Shown one piece after another: positions 33,161-44,230 of a stretch of 64,000 nucleotides of DNA. How positions within the stretch are numbered: position 1 is the stretch's first letter; each line of letters begins with the position of its first letter. The notes beneath the pieces were generated by a model, which saw only the letters and a program-made list of their open reading frames with translations, was not told the DNA's origin and ran no database searches. The translations under genes and the position numbers were made by a program. The stretch comes from Anniella stebbinsi (Eukaryota; Chordata; Lepidosauria; Squamata; Anniellidae): assembly GCA_029215795.1 (NCBI GenBank), contig JARDYH010000004.1, forward strand, positions 34,228,001 to 34,292,000. The letters are read 5' to 3'.

Positions 33161-34184
33161 AGAAAGAAAATCCATGTGTGTACACTATGCAAAATAAATG
33201 ACAGCTCAACTGTTTCTAAACCTTATTAGAAAAACAGGGTGACTAGGCCGAAACCAATATTGTAGGCCCAGAAGCACTTTGAAAGGTTTCAACGTTGTAC
33301 TTAAAACTTAACCGGCCCAAACTAATTAAATGAAGTGTTTGAAGCTTTCAACTTATAGCAGTATGGACCAAACTCTTAGAAAAGAGGGAAGGAGCACTGT
33401 GTGTGTATGGGGTGGGGGGATAGAAAGAAAGGTATAGCCACCTATTCCCAGGAGAGATCTGAAGACCAGGTTATCATGGATCCAGAGAAACCACACCCTG
33501 CTTCACCAGGGAGCAAAAGAGCAAACTGGCCTTATGAAGATAGCCCAAAATACTCTCAGAGCCAAAGGAATGCATGTTCCAGAAGAGAAAAGAGAAACTC
33601 TTCTTCTTCACTCAAAAGGTCTGTGCTAGAGGCAGCGGCCATTTCACTCACCCACCCCACATTCTAAGGCAGGAGGGAGGGGGGAGAGTGTGTCGCGTTA
33701 TGAGGGAAGATGGCCGCCTCATTGACTTGAATGAGAGGTTAAAATAGCCCTGAAAAGTCAACCGAAGGGAATTTTAAAAAAACGAAAAGCTTTCCGTCAA
33801 CTACAGTCAAGGAGGAAGAAGACCCCACCACTGGATTACTTAATAAGGCTCTAGAAATTATGCAAATTGTGAGCACAAAAAGTAGCAACCCGGAAGTAAA
33901 TTTTACAAAAGCATGGTGACAGGTTTGTATTCCTTTTCTAACTTAAACTGCTCTCCTTCCCTCAATCTTTCACCAATCTTCTTGAAATTTTCAGGTAATG
34001 TAAAACAGACATTTCTTTCTGGCACCTGTAAATTTCAGAAAGGTTGATGAAACATTTTTGATTTTATGGCTGTTAGAATGACCCCCCCCAATTATCACTT
34101 TAACATGGCGGAATGTTTTTTCTACTGATGGCCCTTAACAATGGAGGCACGACTGTGCCTCCATTAATTAGATGCTGTATTTTC
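33161..34184. other. No gene or repeat family recognised
   Basis: Unique-looking DNA. The 88-codon frame at 33401-33667 has no recognisable motif. Confidence 0.45.
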
Positions 34185-34258
34185 TGGTTTTAATTTTTGT
34201 GAACTGCCCAGAGAGCTTTGGCTATTGGGTGGTATAGAAATGCAATAAATAAATAAAA
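34185..34258 (+). repeat. LINE tail fragment (L2-B-like)
   Basis: GTGAACTGCCCAGAGAGC, TTTGGCTATTGGGTGG and AATAAATAAATAAA form the typical 3' terminal module of squamate L2-type LINEs, here in plus orientation. Confidence 0.65.
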
Positions 34259-34672
34259 CTACAAGGTCCCCTTTTGCGACCTTAGAAAGTAGGTGCCATG
34301 ATTCTTTCCACGGTGGCTGTGAGGTGGGGGGAAGTGGGAGAGATCAGAATGTGTAGATCCCTCCCAGAGTTGTACTCGTGTCTATAGCATCAGGAGAAGG
34401 AATCTGAGAAATCCTATGGTCCCTCAAATGCTCTCCAAGGACCATAGGATTGCTCTGTTGGGAACATTGCAACCCTGTCTCCAAGTTACAGGAAGGGGGC
34501 AGTGTTGCAGATAGCTAGCTAATGCATGGGTGTTGGGCGCCTGAAAATCTTTATAGCCCACAGTGTAGTTTCCTGCTCCACCCCTTCCTCCATTGCAGTG
34601 TTTGCTCTCTCACGCTGCTGCCTATATAATAGAATACAAAACAGACTGAACAAACCACTTTTGAAACTGTGC

Positions 34673-34717
<45 letters not shown>

Positions 34718-35029
34718 GAATGTTTGTGAGTAAAGTGTTTACCTTTTCTTTAGCCTTTTGTATGCATTTGGTAAACGTTCATTCTGTTCTGTCTTTCGTT
34801 TTTTTCTCTGCTAACTGCCATCTTAACAGGAGGCAGCAATACCAAATAATTCCATCATGCTCAGCCCATTCATTCATGTATCTATTTGCATATGAATAGA
34901 ATCATAATTCCAAAGGGAGAAAACATTTTCATTTATGAGAAGCCAAGTCTAGGGAGCTTTTGCCTTCAGCTCTCAAAGAGACCTTCAATCAACCTTGAGA
35001 GGACTCTGTTCCATGTTTTGTGATGTTTA
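34259..35029. other. No gene recognised; contains a TA microsatellite
   Basis: Unique-looking DNA around a (TA)n tract at 34676-34713. The frames across the tract are low complexity. Confidence 0.45.
34676..34713. repeat. (TA)n microsatellite
   Basis: An uninterrupted TA tract of about 38 bp. Confidence 0.95.
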
Positions 35030-35105
35030 TTTGTTTTTAGTATACTAAATTTGTAAACCGCCTTGGATTCCTTGGCAGAAAGGTGATATATAATTTTGTT
35101 AATCA
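35030..35105 (+). repeat. LINE/SINE tail fragment
   Basis: AAATTTGTAAACCGCCTTGG, TTCCTTGGCAGAAAGGTG and ATATATAATTTTGTTAAT have the same layout as the tails at 31361-31425 and 63205. Confidence 0.6.
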
Positions 35106-35358
35106 ACAGAATATGTCACAAGCAGGGACCATCTCAGAAGAGGCATTCCTTCCTCTGTCTGAGAAACGAAGATTTTTAATTGCTTCATCTAATTAATTAA
35201 TTACTTGAGTAAACATTTCAACCTTATTAATTTTGGCTGCATTAGTATACATACTGATGAAGGAGAACTCCAGCTGAACTCAGTTCAGCTTATTCCTAAG
35301 TAAGCATGCATAGGATCTCACTCTTATTACCCCTATACATGCAGCATTGAAGTATGTA

Positions 35359-35360
<2 letters not shown>

Positions 35361-35401
<41 letters not shown>

Positions 35402-35449
35402 TCTCTCTCTGTGTATGTGTGTGTGTGTGTGTGTGCGCGCGTGCACACG
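35361..35449. repeat. (CT)n-(GT)n compound microsatellite
   Basis: A CT tract of about 50 bp is followed by a GT tract, then GC-rich alternation (gtgcgcgcgtgcacac). Confidence 0.95.
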
Positions 35450-35589
35450 CTACCATTTTTAGCATTATACTGCCATTTTATTATTTTGAACCTTTAATTT
35501 TGTTTTAATTCACTTCTACGTGCATGCTTCCTATCCTGAACTGGAGCCTACACCCAAACAAGTGTTTTGCTAAGAGGGGGTCAAAAATC

Positions 35590-36150
35590 TTCAAGGCTTC
35601 TTCACATAGTTAACTATGGAATTCACTACCCCAGGATACAGTTATGGCTACCAATTTGGATGGCTTTAAAAGGGTGTTATATAAATTCCAGGAGGAGAAG
35701 GCTATCAATGGCTACTAGTCCTGATGGCTCTGTGCTACCTCTAGTGTCAGAGGCAGTAAGGCTATATACACCAATTGCTGGGGGGGGGGGACATAGGCAG
35801 GAGGATGCTATTACACTCGTGTTCTACTTGTGGGTTCCTGGTCAGCAGCTGTTTGGGCCACTGTGTGAAAAGAATATTGGACTAGATAGGCCCTTGGGCC
35901 AGACCTACACCAAGCCAGATATAGGGGTATGAAAGTGGTATATAAAAGGCAGGAGCCACACCAAGCAGGATATATCGGTATATGGTATGTGTCAATGGGC
36001 CCCCCAACAGTTGTCAGTGTACTTCAATACCGCTATAAAGCAGTAGTGTGGCTCCTGCCTTTTATATACCACGTTCATACCGCTATATCCTGCTTGGTGT
36101 AGATCTAGCTTTGGTCTGATCCAGCATGGCTTTTTTATGTTCTTAGGCTG
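35590..36150 (+). pseudogene. CR1-like LINE 3' fragment, interrupted by a MITE
   Basis: The plus strand translates in part as LWNSLPQDTVMATNLDGFKR, the C-terminal signature of CR1/L2-type ORF2. The 3' UTR shared with 13245-13870 follows, ending TTTTTTATGTTCTTA. A palindromic MITE at 35898-36109 splits the CCCTTGG|TCTGATCC junction. Confidence 0.75.
35898..36109. mobile_element. Palindromic MITE, family F copy 1
   Basis: It starts GCCAGACCTACACCAAGCCA and ends TGCTTGGTGTAGATCTAGC. The two halves are inverse (ggcaggagccacaccaagc / gtgtggctcctgcctttta). Flanks CTTGG (35893-35897) and TTTGG (36110-36114) suggest a short duplication. The superfamily is not determined. Confidence 0.75.
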
Positions 36151-36779
36151 CCTCACCTGCAGCAAGGCCCATATCTCATAAGTGAACAGGTTACTGGGCT
36201 ACTGCTTACCCTTCTATCACAGAAAATGGATTTGCAGAAATATTGCATAAAAGCTAGAATGAAACCAGGACATGTTTTAACTGACGATACAGAAAGGCTG
36301 ATTGAGTGCTCTGCTGAAATTGGTGGCTGCCATGACTACTGAATTATTAGTTCAATGGTCTCCATTAATATGTTATAAGCTAATGGGATGGGATGAGTAC
36401 AGTGCAGTAACACTAAGAAAAAATATTATTTATTTGTTATAGCTGGTAATTTTTTAATTAAATAAGTCCATTTTGGGATTAAAAATAAATACTTGATAAA
36501 ATGTAACAGCAGAATTGAAAGTAGCAAAAATAACATCCCTTTAAAAAGATTAAACATTTCTCCTTCAATGAAGGAAAATCATTTGAATTATTCCACTGAC
36601 TTTGATGAGTAGCCAGCCACTGTGTCTCAGAGACTGAAATGTGGATATAATTTCTTTTACATGAAAATCTATACAATCTGTATTTCCTTTGCTTAGCGCA
36701 ACCCTAGTTTTAAATGTGAGGGCTCACTCCTGAAACATGGATGTAATATTAAAAGACAGAAATGGCTTCCCTCCTCTAT
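36151..36779. other. No gene or repeat family recognised
   Basis: Unique-looking AT-rich DNA. Confidence 0.45.
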
Positions 36780-36897
36780 GGAATAAGCCATGAGCCTATA
36801 TACCCCAATTGCTGGGGAACATGGGTGGGAGGGTGCCATTGCACCGTGTCCGGCTTGTGGGTCCCTGGTTGACAGCTGGTTGGCCATTGTGTGAAGA

Positions 36898-37681
36898 TAG
36901 GGTGACCAGACGCCCGGATTTGTCCGGACATGCCCGGGAAATGGGGAGCAAATCCGCATCCGGGTGGAAAAACTGTTTTAGGGGGCCAAATCCGGAAATT
37001 TAGCCCCCCAAAAGGATGACCAGATGGCCCTGGGGCAAGCCGGGCCAACCGGGGGGAGGCGGGGGCAAACCGGGGTGGCGGGGGGGCACGCGGCGGTGGC
37101 GGGAGGCTGGTGGCGCGAGGCACTTACTGGGGCGTCCGCTTCCCTCCGGTGCTCGGAATCTACTGAGAAACAGGCTTCGGGGCCTGCCTGTCCCTCAGTA
37201 GCGCGCCGGGTGATGACGTCATCACCTGGCGCGCTACTGAGAGACAGGCCAGGAAGCCTGTTTCTCAGTAGATTCCGAGCACCGGAGGGAAGCGGACGCC
37301 CCAACTGGTAAGGAGCGCGGGGGCGGGCGGTGAGGGGGTGGCATGGCGCGGGGGGGCGCAGGGGGGCAGCGCGGCATGGGGGGCTGCGCGGGGGGGCCAC
37401 GCGAGGCATGCGGGCGGGGGGGCAGCGCGGAGGTGGGCGGCGCGGGGGGGGGCGGCGCGAGGCACTTACCTGCTGGGGCGTCCGCTTCCCTCCGGTGCTC
37501 AGAATCTACTGAGAAACAGGCTTCGCGGCCTGTTCCTCAGTAGCGCTCCGGGCGAGGCATGCGGGCGGGGGTGACGGCACGGGTCGGGGCAGCGCGGGCG
37601 TGCGGTGGGGGGTTGTTTTGGGTGGGTGGGTGGGGTGGCGGGGGGGTCCGGGTTTTGGATCCTCAAAATCTGGTCACCCTA
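36898..37681. mobile_element. hAT-type element with family D termini but family P palindromic cassette
   Basis: Termini TAGGGTGACCAGACGCCC and AAATCTGGTCACCCTA are flanked by GTGAAGA (36891-36897 and 37682-37688), 7 identical bases. The inside is very GC-rich and carries a near-perfect ~165-bp palindrome (about 37130-37296: CGCTTCCCTCCGGTGCTCGG, CTACTGAGAAACAGGC, centre GATGACGTCATC) and a second half-cassette (37480-37550). That cassette is the one found in the TAGGGRTGTGCAC elements, although the termini and subterminal sequence differ. No transposase. Confidence 0.85.
37130..37296. repeat. Long GC-rich palindrome with a CRE-like centre
   Basis: The inverted arms match almost perfectly. 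The centre TGATGACGTCATCA contains TGACGTCA (37214-37221), identical to the CREB/ATF core. Any binding is inference. Confidence 0.85.
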
Positions 37682-37750
37682 GTGAAGAGAGTGCTCAACT
37701 AGATGGACCCTTTGGTCTGATTCAGCAGGGCTCTTCTTATGTTCCTAAGC

Positions 37751-39184
37751 ATAGGCACTCACCTATTGCATCTCTTTCAAGTAGCTTTAAGCCCTGGTGA
37801 TATCTTTGCTTTAAGAATCCATGCACCAAGGAGCTTAATTTCTATTTCTCATTTTAGATTGTCTACAACAGAGAGACTGCTTATATCCTCCATTATACAG
37901 TTTTAGCACTGCAAATGTCCACAGCCGTGCTGGTTTTCTCTTGATATTCAAAGTTCTGGAAGCATCATACAAATCATTTAACTTTACCACAAGTAAAGAA
38001 CTCTCAGAATGCTTTCTGGCAGCTCATCTTATCATTTCTTGAATCCAGTCTAATCCCCATTCCTCTAACAGATATGCTCACAAAGGTTATGGAATAGAGT
38101 TTCTTTCATGTCCCTTTAAAAACAGATGTGTAGGTCAACCAATTTTTATTTTTATTGCGGGTGTGGGAGGAGAGAGACTGCAGAGGTGTGTTTCTGGGAA
38201 AATGTTGTTGTTGTTGTTGTTTTTAATAAAAAAGAAGAAGAAAACTGCAAAATGAACTTTCACCAAATGGGGAACAGGCTTCAAAAAGTCGAAGCCCAAG
38301 ACTCAGTTTGGAGTCTCTACAGTAACCTTTAGAATTGAAAATGCATTTCTGTTCACCGTCCCTCCATTCTCCCAGCAGTGGTGTTTCCAAATAGCACAAA
38401 CATTTGAAGATTATATATCTGCTTTTTGTAATATAACTGAGCTTGTGGAAGCACCTTGTGACATAACATTTTTTTTCGCCAGAGTAAATTCAAGTACAAT
38501 TTGCACAGAAGTCATTACCAGCTGTGTCATTCCATTTGATTCTTAATCTCTTCCAGTTTAGATGAGAAGGGAGAAGTTAAAAACTCACATTCTATTCACT
38601 GTGTTTTCACTAGAAGCTCTAATTGTGACGTGGGAGTGTGTGTTTGTAAAGAAATAAAAGTGTTCATTTCTCTCACAAAGTCCAAATCCTTTTCTTCCTT
38701 TCACATTTCATTCCTGACACAGAAATAATTTGCAGACAGGAACGGGAAAGCCCCTTGTTGGATGTGACCGTGTATGGGCCACATTTTAGCTTACAGAGCA
38801 TTTGGAGGCAATTACGTTCCAAACTAAAATGGCTTGTGAGACTCATTTCAGCATTCTTATTCACAATACCCATTCTAATTAATGCAACTTGCCACATGCA
38901 GGTGGGCACAGTCCCAATAACTGTATCATCAGCTATTGTGTTCAATGAAAGTTTCTGTCTTTCAACAATGCATATCAACGGTTGTGAAGCATCCTCCAGC
39001 CTGTGGTCCAAGAAGAGTATCTTTATATTCTATTTCCTTCTGCTCCCAGAGTAAGAGGGAGGCATTATCAACTATTCATTGGGATCAGATCCTCACCTTC
39101 TCTAACAGGCACACAAGCTGCCACTTTACACTTTCTCAAAGCAAATTGTCGATCAAACCAAATGAACTGGTTTGAATAACGAAG
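37751..39184. other. No gene or repeat family recognised
   Basis: Unique-looking DNA with a (TTG)n stretch near 38203-38222. Open frames of 68-112 codons lack recognisable motifs. Confidence 0.45.
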
Positions 39185-39189
39185 ATGTG

Positions 39190-39305
39190 TAACAATTTCC
39201 AGACCCATATTAGTCTGTTTCAGCAGCAACAACAATGAAGGATCTGGTGGCACCTTAAAGACTAATCAATTTATTATGGCATAAGCTTTTGCGGTCACCT
39301 TAAGG
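39190..39305. repeat. Unassigned interspersed repeat, copy 2
   Basis: TATTAGTCTGTTTCAGCAGC, AACAATGAAGGATCTGGTGG, CACCTTAAAGACTAATCAAT and TTATTATGGCATAAGC are shared with 13885-13990. This layout is common in reptile retroelement tails. Confidence 0.55.
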
Positions 39306-39539
39306 TGGTCATTCCAGAACAAAGGAACTTCAAAAACAGATATCAATTCGAAAATGCTGGATTACAATTCATCAAGAGCTCCAACACTGTTTCCAGATGT
39401 TTGAACAAGGAAAAAGGTGTGTTATTGTATTTATCACACTACATGTTTTAATCTGCTCGCGGATGCAATGAAGTCTGAGTTATTACTGAACAAAATATTG
39501 TGAATGGCCACAACATGTTTGGGATGGGGAGAAATGAGT

Positions 39540-39860
39540 TCAGTTCACATTTTAAACCAAACCTACCTAATTTGCACTTCCTGAATCAAAACATGAACCA
39601 AAACACAGTTATCCTTCAGTCTTCCTCCTTCTCTGAATTTGTGATGCAGTTCTCCAATCAAACAATGTGTACAATAATAAGTATATCGGGGAACGGAAAC
39701 TCAGAAATATGTATATTAGTGAAAAGTATGCACAAAATTTATCAGGGGGGAATTATTAGGGAAAGTTGCTGACACAAAATGCATGTATCAGGTAAAATTG
39801 CACATAAAATGTGTGTATTAGGAGGTACATGCACAAAATGAATTTCCATTTTATAAAACG
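39540..39860. repeat. Diverged AT-rich repeat, family J copy
   Basis: Repeated short words (aaaatgtgtgtattagg, tatgcacaaaatttat, atgcatgtatcaggtaaaat) match the layout at 56745-57060, including ccttctctgaattttN and ctccaatNaaa. Ends are not resolved. Confidence 0.5.
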
Positions 39861-39984
39861 AATCACAAACATAGAGAGAAATGGACCTCTTGTGTTTATG
39901 GAATCAGGACCTCTTGTATTTATGCTAGATGCCAGACGCAAACAATAAGAGAAGGTCATTGCCTTTAGGCACTGCTTGTGAACT

Positions 39985-40080
39985 CCACATTGGCATCTGG
40001 CTTGCAGCTGTTTGGAATAGAATGCTAAAGTAGATGGATGTTTGGTCTGATATAGTAATGCAATTCATATATTCTTATCC
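39985..40080 (+). repeat. Weak CR1-like 3' fragment
   Basis: The order tggcatctggcttgcagctg, gaatagaatgctaaagtaga, ggtctgatatag and attcttatcc resembles the end of the CR1-like 3' UTR. It is heavily diverged. Confidence 0.4.
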
Positions 40081-40474
40081 TAAATGGGTCATATCCAAGG
40101 AATACAATTGCACTAAACATTTGCATGCTGCATCAAATCTAGCCACAAACACAACTTGGACACTGGAAAAATAAACAGAAGTAGCTGACAATCTGACAGT
40201 GAAGGAGATACCCTTCTTACAAATCTGCGGGAGAATGCAAACAGTTATATTCTGCTCACTGCATGGCTTGGCAGCATCCTTGGGATTTCTGGAGGATCTA
40301 GTTTTCTTTCTTTCTTTCTTTGTTTTTTTTTTTATTTTTATTTATTTCATTTCTAACCCGCCTCTCCATCTAGATCGAGGCGGGGAACAACACTAAATAT
40401 AAATATAAAAACAATAAAATAGATAAACCATTAAAACAGATAAAAACAAATACATTATTAAAAACATCTTAAAA

Positions 40475-41260
40475 TTAAACTGGATAGGCCTGCCGGAAGA
40501 GAGCAGTCTTCACGGCTTTCTTAAATTCCAGAAGACTGCTAATTTGTCGAATCTCCTCCGGCAGGCCATTCCACAGCCTGGGAGCGGCAGAAGAGAAGGT
40601 CCTCTGGGTAACACTCGTCAGCCTAGTTCTGGCTGACTGGAGTAAATTCTTCCCAGAGGACCTGAGTGTGCGGGGCAGATTATACGGGAGAAGGCGATCC
40701 CGCAGGTAACCTGGACCCAAACCATGTAGGGCTTTAAAGGTAATAACCAACACTTTATACATCGCCCGGAAACTAATGAGCAGCCAGTGGAGTGATTTTA
40801 AGATTGGTGTTATGTGGTCACCCCTAGGTGTACCGGTGACCAACCTGGCTGCCATATTTTGCACTAGTTGAAGTTTCCGGACTAGGCACAAAGGTAGCCC
40901 TATGTACAGCGCATTGCAGAAGTCGAGCCTCGAAGTTACCGGTGAGTGCACTACCATCTTTAGGTCTTCCAACTCTAGGAAGGGGCGCAGCTGGCGTATC
41001 AGCCGAAGCTGATAGTAGGCACCCCTGGCCGTCGCATCTATCTGGGCTGTCATTTGGAGCGACAGATCCAGGAGCACCCCCAAGCTGCGAACACAGTCTT
41101 TCAGGGGGGGTGTAACCCCATCCAGAACTGGTTGACACACCTCCAACCCCAGGTTGTGGCCTTTGACAGCAAGCACCTCCGTCTTGTCTGGATTCAGCTT
41201 CAGTTTGTTTTTCCTCATCCAGCCCATTACCGCCTCCAAACATGCATTCAGAGGATTCAA
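40475..41260 (-). pseudogene. L2 ORF2: thumb and C-terminal region
   Basis: 261 codons continuing after the frameshift. Motifs in order: MGWMRKNKLKLNPDKTEVL (motif D region), RSLGVLLDLSLQMTAQI, YYQLRLIRQLRPFL, VTSRLDFCNALYIGLP, QLVQNMAARLVTG, HITPILKSLHWLLISFRAMY, FKALHGLGPGYL, and near the end AAPRLWNGLPEEIR. It ends FRQAYPV. The region is conserved in all the L2 copies in this window. Confidence 0.9.
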
Positions 41261-41790
41261 CTATCCTTAGCTGACAATGTTGTTGAAGGCACAGAGAAAT
41301 ATATTTGGGTGTCATCAGCGTACTGATAGCACCCCGCCCTGAAAGACGGATGATCATGCCTCCGGATGATCTCTCCCAGCGGTTTCATATAAATGTTAAA
41401 CAGCATTGGGGACAGGATGGCACCTTGTGGTACACCACATAGCAGCTCCTTCATTGAAGAGCACCTATCCCCAAGCATTACCATCTGGAACCTGCCCGAG
41501 AGATAGGACCGGAACCACTGAAGCACAGTGCCCCCGATTCCCAATCCCCTCAGGCGTCCCAGAAGAATACCATGGTCGATGGTATCGAAAGCCGCTGAGA
41601 GGTCCAGGAGTACCAACAGGGACACACTCCCCCTGTCAATACTCAGGCGTAGATCATCCACTAAGGCGACCATAGCAGTCTCAACTCCATATCCTGCCCT
41701 GAAGCCGGTTTGAAATGGGTCTAGAAAATCTGTATCATCCAAAACTGCTTGGAGTTGGGAGGCAACCACCCTCTCGATCACCTTGCCCAA
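41257..41790 (-). pseudogene. L2 ORF2: reverse transcriptase core
   Basis: 177 codons covering the fingers and palm: GKVIERVVASQLQ, DPFQTGFRAGYG, LLVLLDLSAAFDTIDH (motif A with catalytic Asp), LSGRFQMVMLG, GVPQGAILSPMLFNIYM (motif B) and YQYADDTQIYF (motif C with the YADD catalytic pair). The frame ends at AKDS because one base is missing compared with the copy at 53978. All catalytic residues seen are intact, but the enzyme is broken by the frameshift. The open frame has no natural start here. Confidence 0.9.
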
Positions 41791-41821
41791 AAATGGAAGG
41801 TTTGATACTGGCCTGTAGTTA

Positions 41822-42922
41822 TTAAGGTCCAGAGGGCTTTTTTAGAAGCGGCCGTACTACCGCCTCTTTTAAACATGTTGGAAAACTCCCCTCCCTGAGA
41901 GATGCATTAATAATACATTGTAGATGTGATCGAACTGCATCTCCTCCCTGGACAACAAGCCAAGAAGGACAGGGATCGAGAGGGCAAGTCGTCGTCCTCA
42001 CTTGTCCAAGCAGCTTGTCCACGTCCTCAGTACTCACCAACTGAAACTGATCCAGTGTAATTCCACTCGCGGAGTTACTGGACACTCCATTGTCAGCTTC
42101 TGCTATAATGATGGCGTCTAAGTCGGCTCTTATCCGAGAGATTTTATCTGTGAAATGGTCATTAAAGGCATCACAGTGAACTGCCGAAGGCTGTAAAATC
42201 GGGTTCAGGGGGGAAGGCGCCTGAGTTAGACCCCTCACCACCCTGAACAGTTCTGCTGGATGCGAATTCGCAGACGCAATGCATGCAGAGAAGAAAGCTT
42301 TCTTCGCTGCACGTATTGCCACTCCATAGGAACGAAGATGTTCTCTATGTCGTGTCTTGTCAGATACAAGTTGAGTTTTCTGCCATCGTCGCTCCAGTCA
42401 TCGTCCTTCCCACTTCAACCCCCTGAGATCTTCAGTATACCAAGGTGCCTGATTAGGAGCGGGTCGGAGAGGACGTTTGGGGGCGATCGTGTCGATAGCC
42501 CTAGTTAGATCTTGATTCCAACTGTTAACCAGGGCTTCTACAGGATCGTCGATGCTACCAGCCATAGAACCCTCTAAGGCTTTCTGGAATCCAAGAGGAT
42601 CCATCAGCCTTCGAGGGCGGACCATCTTAATCGGTCCGCCACCCCTGCAGGGGTGGGTGGTAGCCGTGATACTAACCCTGACCAGAAAATGGTCTGTCCA
42701 TGACAACACGGAGGTATTTAGCACCTCCGCCCACAGATCTGTCTGTTCGGAACTGAAAACAGCATCGAGAGTGTGACCTGCTGAATGTGTAGGTCCAGAG
42801 ACCAATTGGGATAGGCCCATGTTTGCCATGGATGCCATGAACTCCCGAGCTCCACCTGACAAACTGGTCCCGAATGGGATGTTGAAGTCGCCCAGGACCA
42901 AAAGCCTGGGCGAATCCAACAC
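41822..42922 (-). pseudogene. L2 ORF2: endonuclease C-terminal part plus linker
   Basis: The frame from 42922 carries LLVLGDFNIP (the conserved GDFN metal-binding motif), a TLDAVF block and SWTDHFLV, equivalent to the terminal SDH motif of apurinic/apyrimidinic-type LINE endonucleases but with Thr in place of Ser. After KWEGR comes TGA near 42398, where a CGA (Arg) codon would be expected, then the same frame continues (RRWQKTQLVSDKTR, RAAKKAFFSACIASANSHPA, LFRVVRGLTQ) up to PLLKKPS. There it breaks near 41825 by a small deletion before the NNYRPVS-type block. Confidence 0.85.
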
Positions 42923-42935
42923 CAGCTCCGAGTGA

Positions 42936-43372
42936 TGTTACTGTGCATCACTTTGGGCCTGAACCCTGAATCTGAACCAGGCTGATTTGGCCTGCCTCGG
43001 GCCGAATCCAGATTGGGACTGGATCAGGCCAAGGCTGTCCAAAGCACTTTGGGATGCTTCGGACTGCCTCAAGGTGATGGTGAACTGCTGCCCCTTCCTG
43101 TTTGTCCAAGGGACTTACCTGAGCCATCAAGCAGCTGCCCATCGTCTATGAGAGCCACCATTTTCAATGAAGATAGAAACTCTGGGATTTCCTAGGTATC
43201 ACATCTCAAACTACAGTGGCCAGTGGGCACCCAGGAACCTGCAACTGCTAACCCACTTTGAATATCTAGATCTTGCTTCAGATCTGGAACTGAAGCAGGT
43301 TGGCCCAGGCCTGAGGCACCCTGAGTCGAATTGGGACCTATATTTGGAACCCCCTAATCAGCCTCCAAAGGA
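42936..43372. other. Possible remnant of a palindromic hAT-type element
   Basis: GTGCATCACTTTGGGCCTGA, a CTTACCTGAGCCATC-type arm (about 43108) and GAACC/GAATC-rich flanks recall the subterminal style of the element at 5653-7812. No paired terminus or TSD was found. Confidence 0.3.
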
Positions 43373-43374
43373 AA

Positions 43375-43610
43375 GCAGGGTGTGCATTTATTACACCTAC
43401 ATATCATCTTGTTTGCTCTTGCAAGGAGCACAAGGCAGTTCATATGGTCCTCCTCCTCTCCATTTTATCCTCACAAAAACTCTATGAGGTAGAATAGGCT
43501 GAGTGTCAGTGACTGGCCCAAAGTCACCTAGTGAGCTTCATGGCTGAGCCCCTGGTCCACCCAGTCCCAGTCAACACTCTAACCACTATACCATACTGGC
43601 TCTTCCAACC
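43375..43610 (-). mobile_element. tRNA-derived SINE with MIR-like core
   Basis: Minus strand: GAGCCAGTATGGTATAGTGG head, GTTGACTGGGACTGGGTGG, core gtgactttgggccagtcact, then ctcatagagtttttgtgagg and tgccttgtgctccttgcaag tail. Same family as 63205-63440. Confidence 0.8.
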
Positions 43611-44020
43611 ATAGAAAAAATATATTGGCTGTTTTCTAGTGCACAATTCACCATTGAAACTAAACCTGAGCTGAAACAACCACTGAAACTGGTGGCACAC
43701 TTTGGGAGGGGGAAGGAAACATTGCCAAATCTTCTTCCACTCAAGATGTTTCCTAAATTTGTGATTTGAAGAATTTATACAGATACATCTCCAAAGATTG
43801 GTATGGTCAGAACTGTGGAATAGTTAAATTATACTCCAAATCTTAATCATACACCTATTGTCTTCATCATGTATGAAGGAACAGAACTGCCCTCCATTTT
43901 TATTTAAGTTTTTTTTAAGGATATTATGAGGTTAAGAGTGCAATCCTATGCATATTTAGACAGAAAAGGTCCTGCATCTCTGGCTGGGGCATGCTGGGAG
44001 TTGTACGACTTTGTTTCTGC
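43611..44020. other. No gene or repeat family recognised
   Basis: Unique-looking DNA. Confidence 0.45.
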
Positions 44021-44220
44021 ATGGAGTTTGGGGGGGGGGGGGTAACTCACTTTTTCACACTGCAGCCCGGCTCCTCTCAAAATAAATAGTGCCCATGACA
44101 TCCCTCTTCCTTTCCGGGATGTCATGGGGACATATAGACACTGGGGGAGGCTTGCGGAAGCAGGTAAATCCACGAGCCTCCTCCCTCCCGCTACACCCTT
44201 AGGTGTAGATGAGCCCTTAG
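44021..44220. mobile_element. Family G element fragment
   Basis: ggtaactcactttttcacac, a ggatgtcatggggac-type inverse pair (gacatccctcttcctttccgggatgtc), caggtaaatc and the end ctacacccttaggtgtagatgagccctta follow the right arm of 27450-27962 and 55924-56465. Confidence 0.5.
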
Positions 44221-44230
44221 TTGGCAGAAA

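Larger units (their letters stand above)
36780..37750 (+). mobile_element. CR1-like LINE 3' fragment, interrupted by a hAT element
   Basis: ATACCCCAATTGCTGGGGAA ... TTGGCCATTGTGTGAAGA continues after the insertion as GAGAGTGCTCAACTAGATGG ... TTCAGCAGGGCTCTTCTTAT. It is the same 3' UTR as at 13245 (inverse) and 35590. Confidence 0.75.
40322..42935 (-). mobile_element. L2-clade LINE (L2-A), longest copy: partial endonuclease, reverse transcriptase, C-terminus
   Basis: On the minus strand, from right to left: the end of the apurinic-type endonuclease, a linker, the reverse transcriptase, the conserved C-terminal region and the 3' UTR, ending in an AT-rich tail and a TTTC tract at 40310-40330. 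It is about 2.6 kb and 5' truncated at about 42935, inside the endonuclease. One TGA and two one-base frameshifts (near 41825 and 41260) disable it. Such LINEs nick DNA and prime reverse transcription at the target. Confidence 0.92.

Noticed and set aside
34676..34713. The TA tract as a regulatory or origin element
   Set aside because: It is a plain dinucleotide microsatellite with no accompanying motif.
40824..41357. A 177-codon minus-strand frame overlapping the L2 C-terminal region
   Set aside because: It is out of phase with the recognisable L2 frame; the family motifs are all in the 40475-41260 and 41257-41790 frames.
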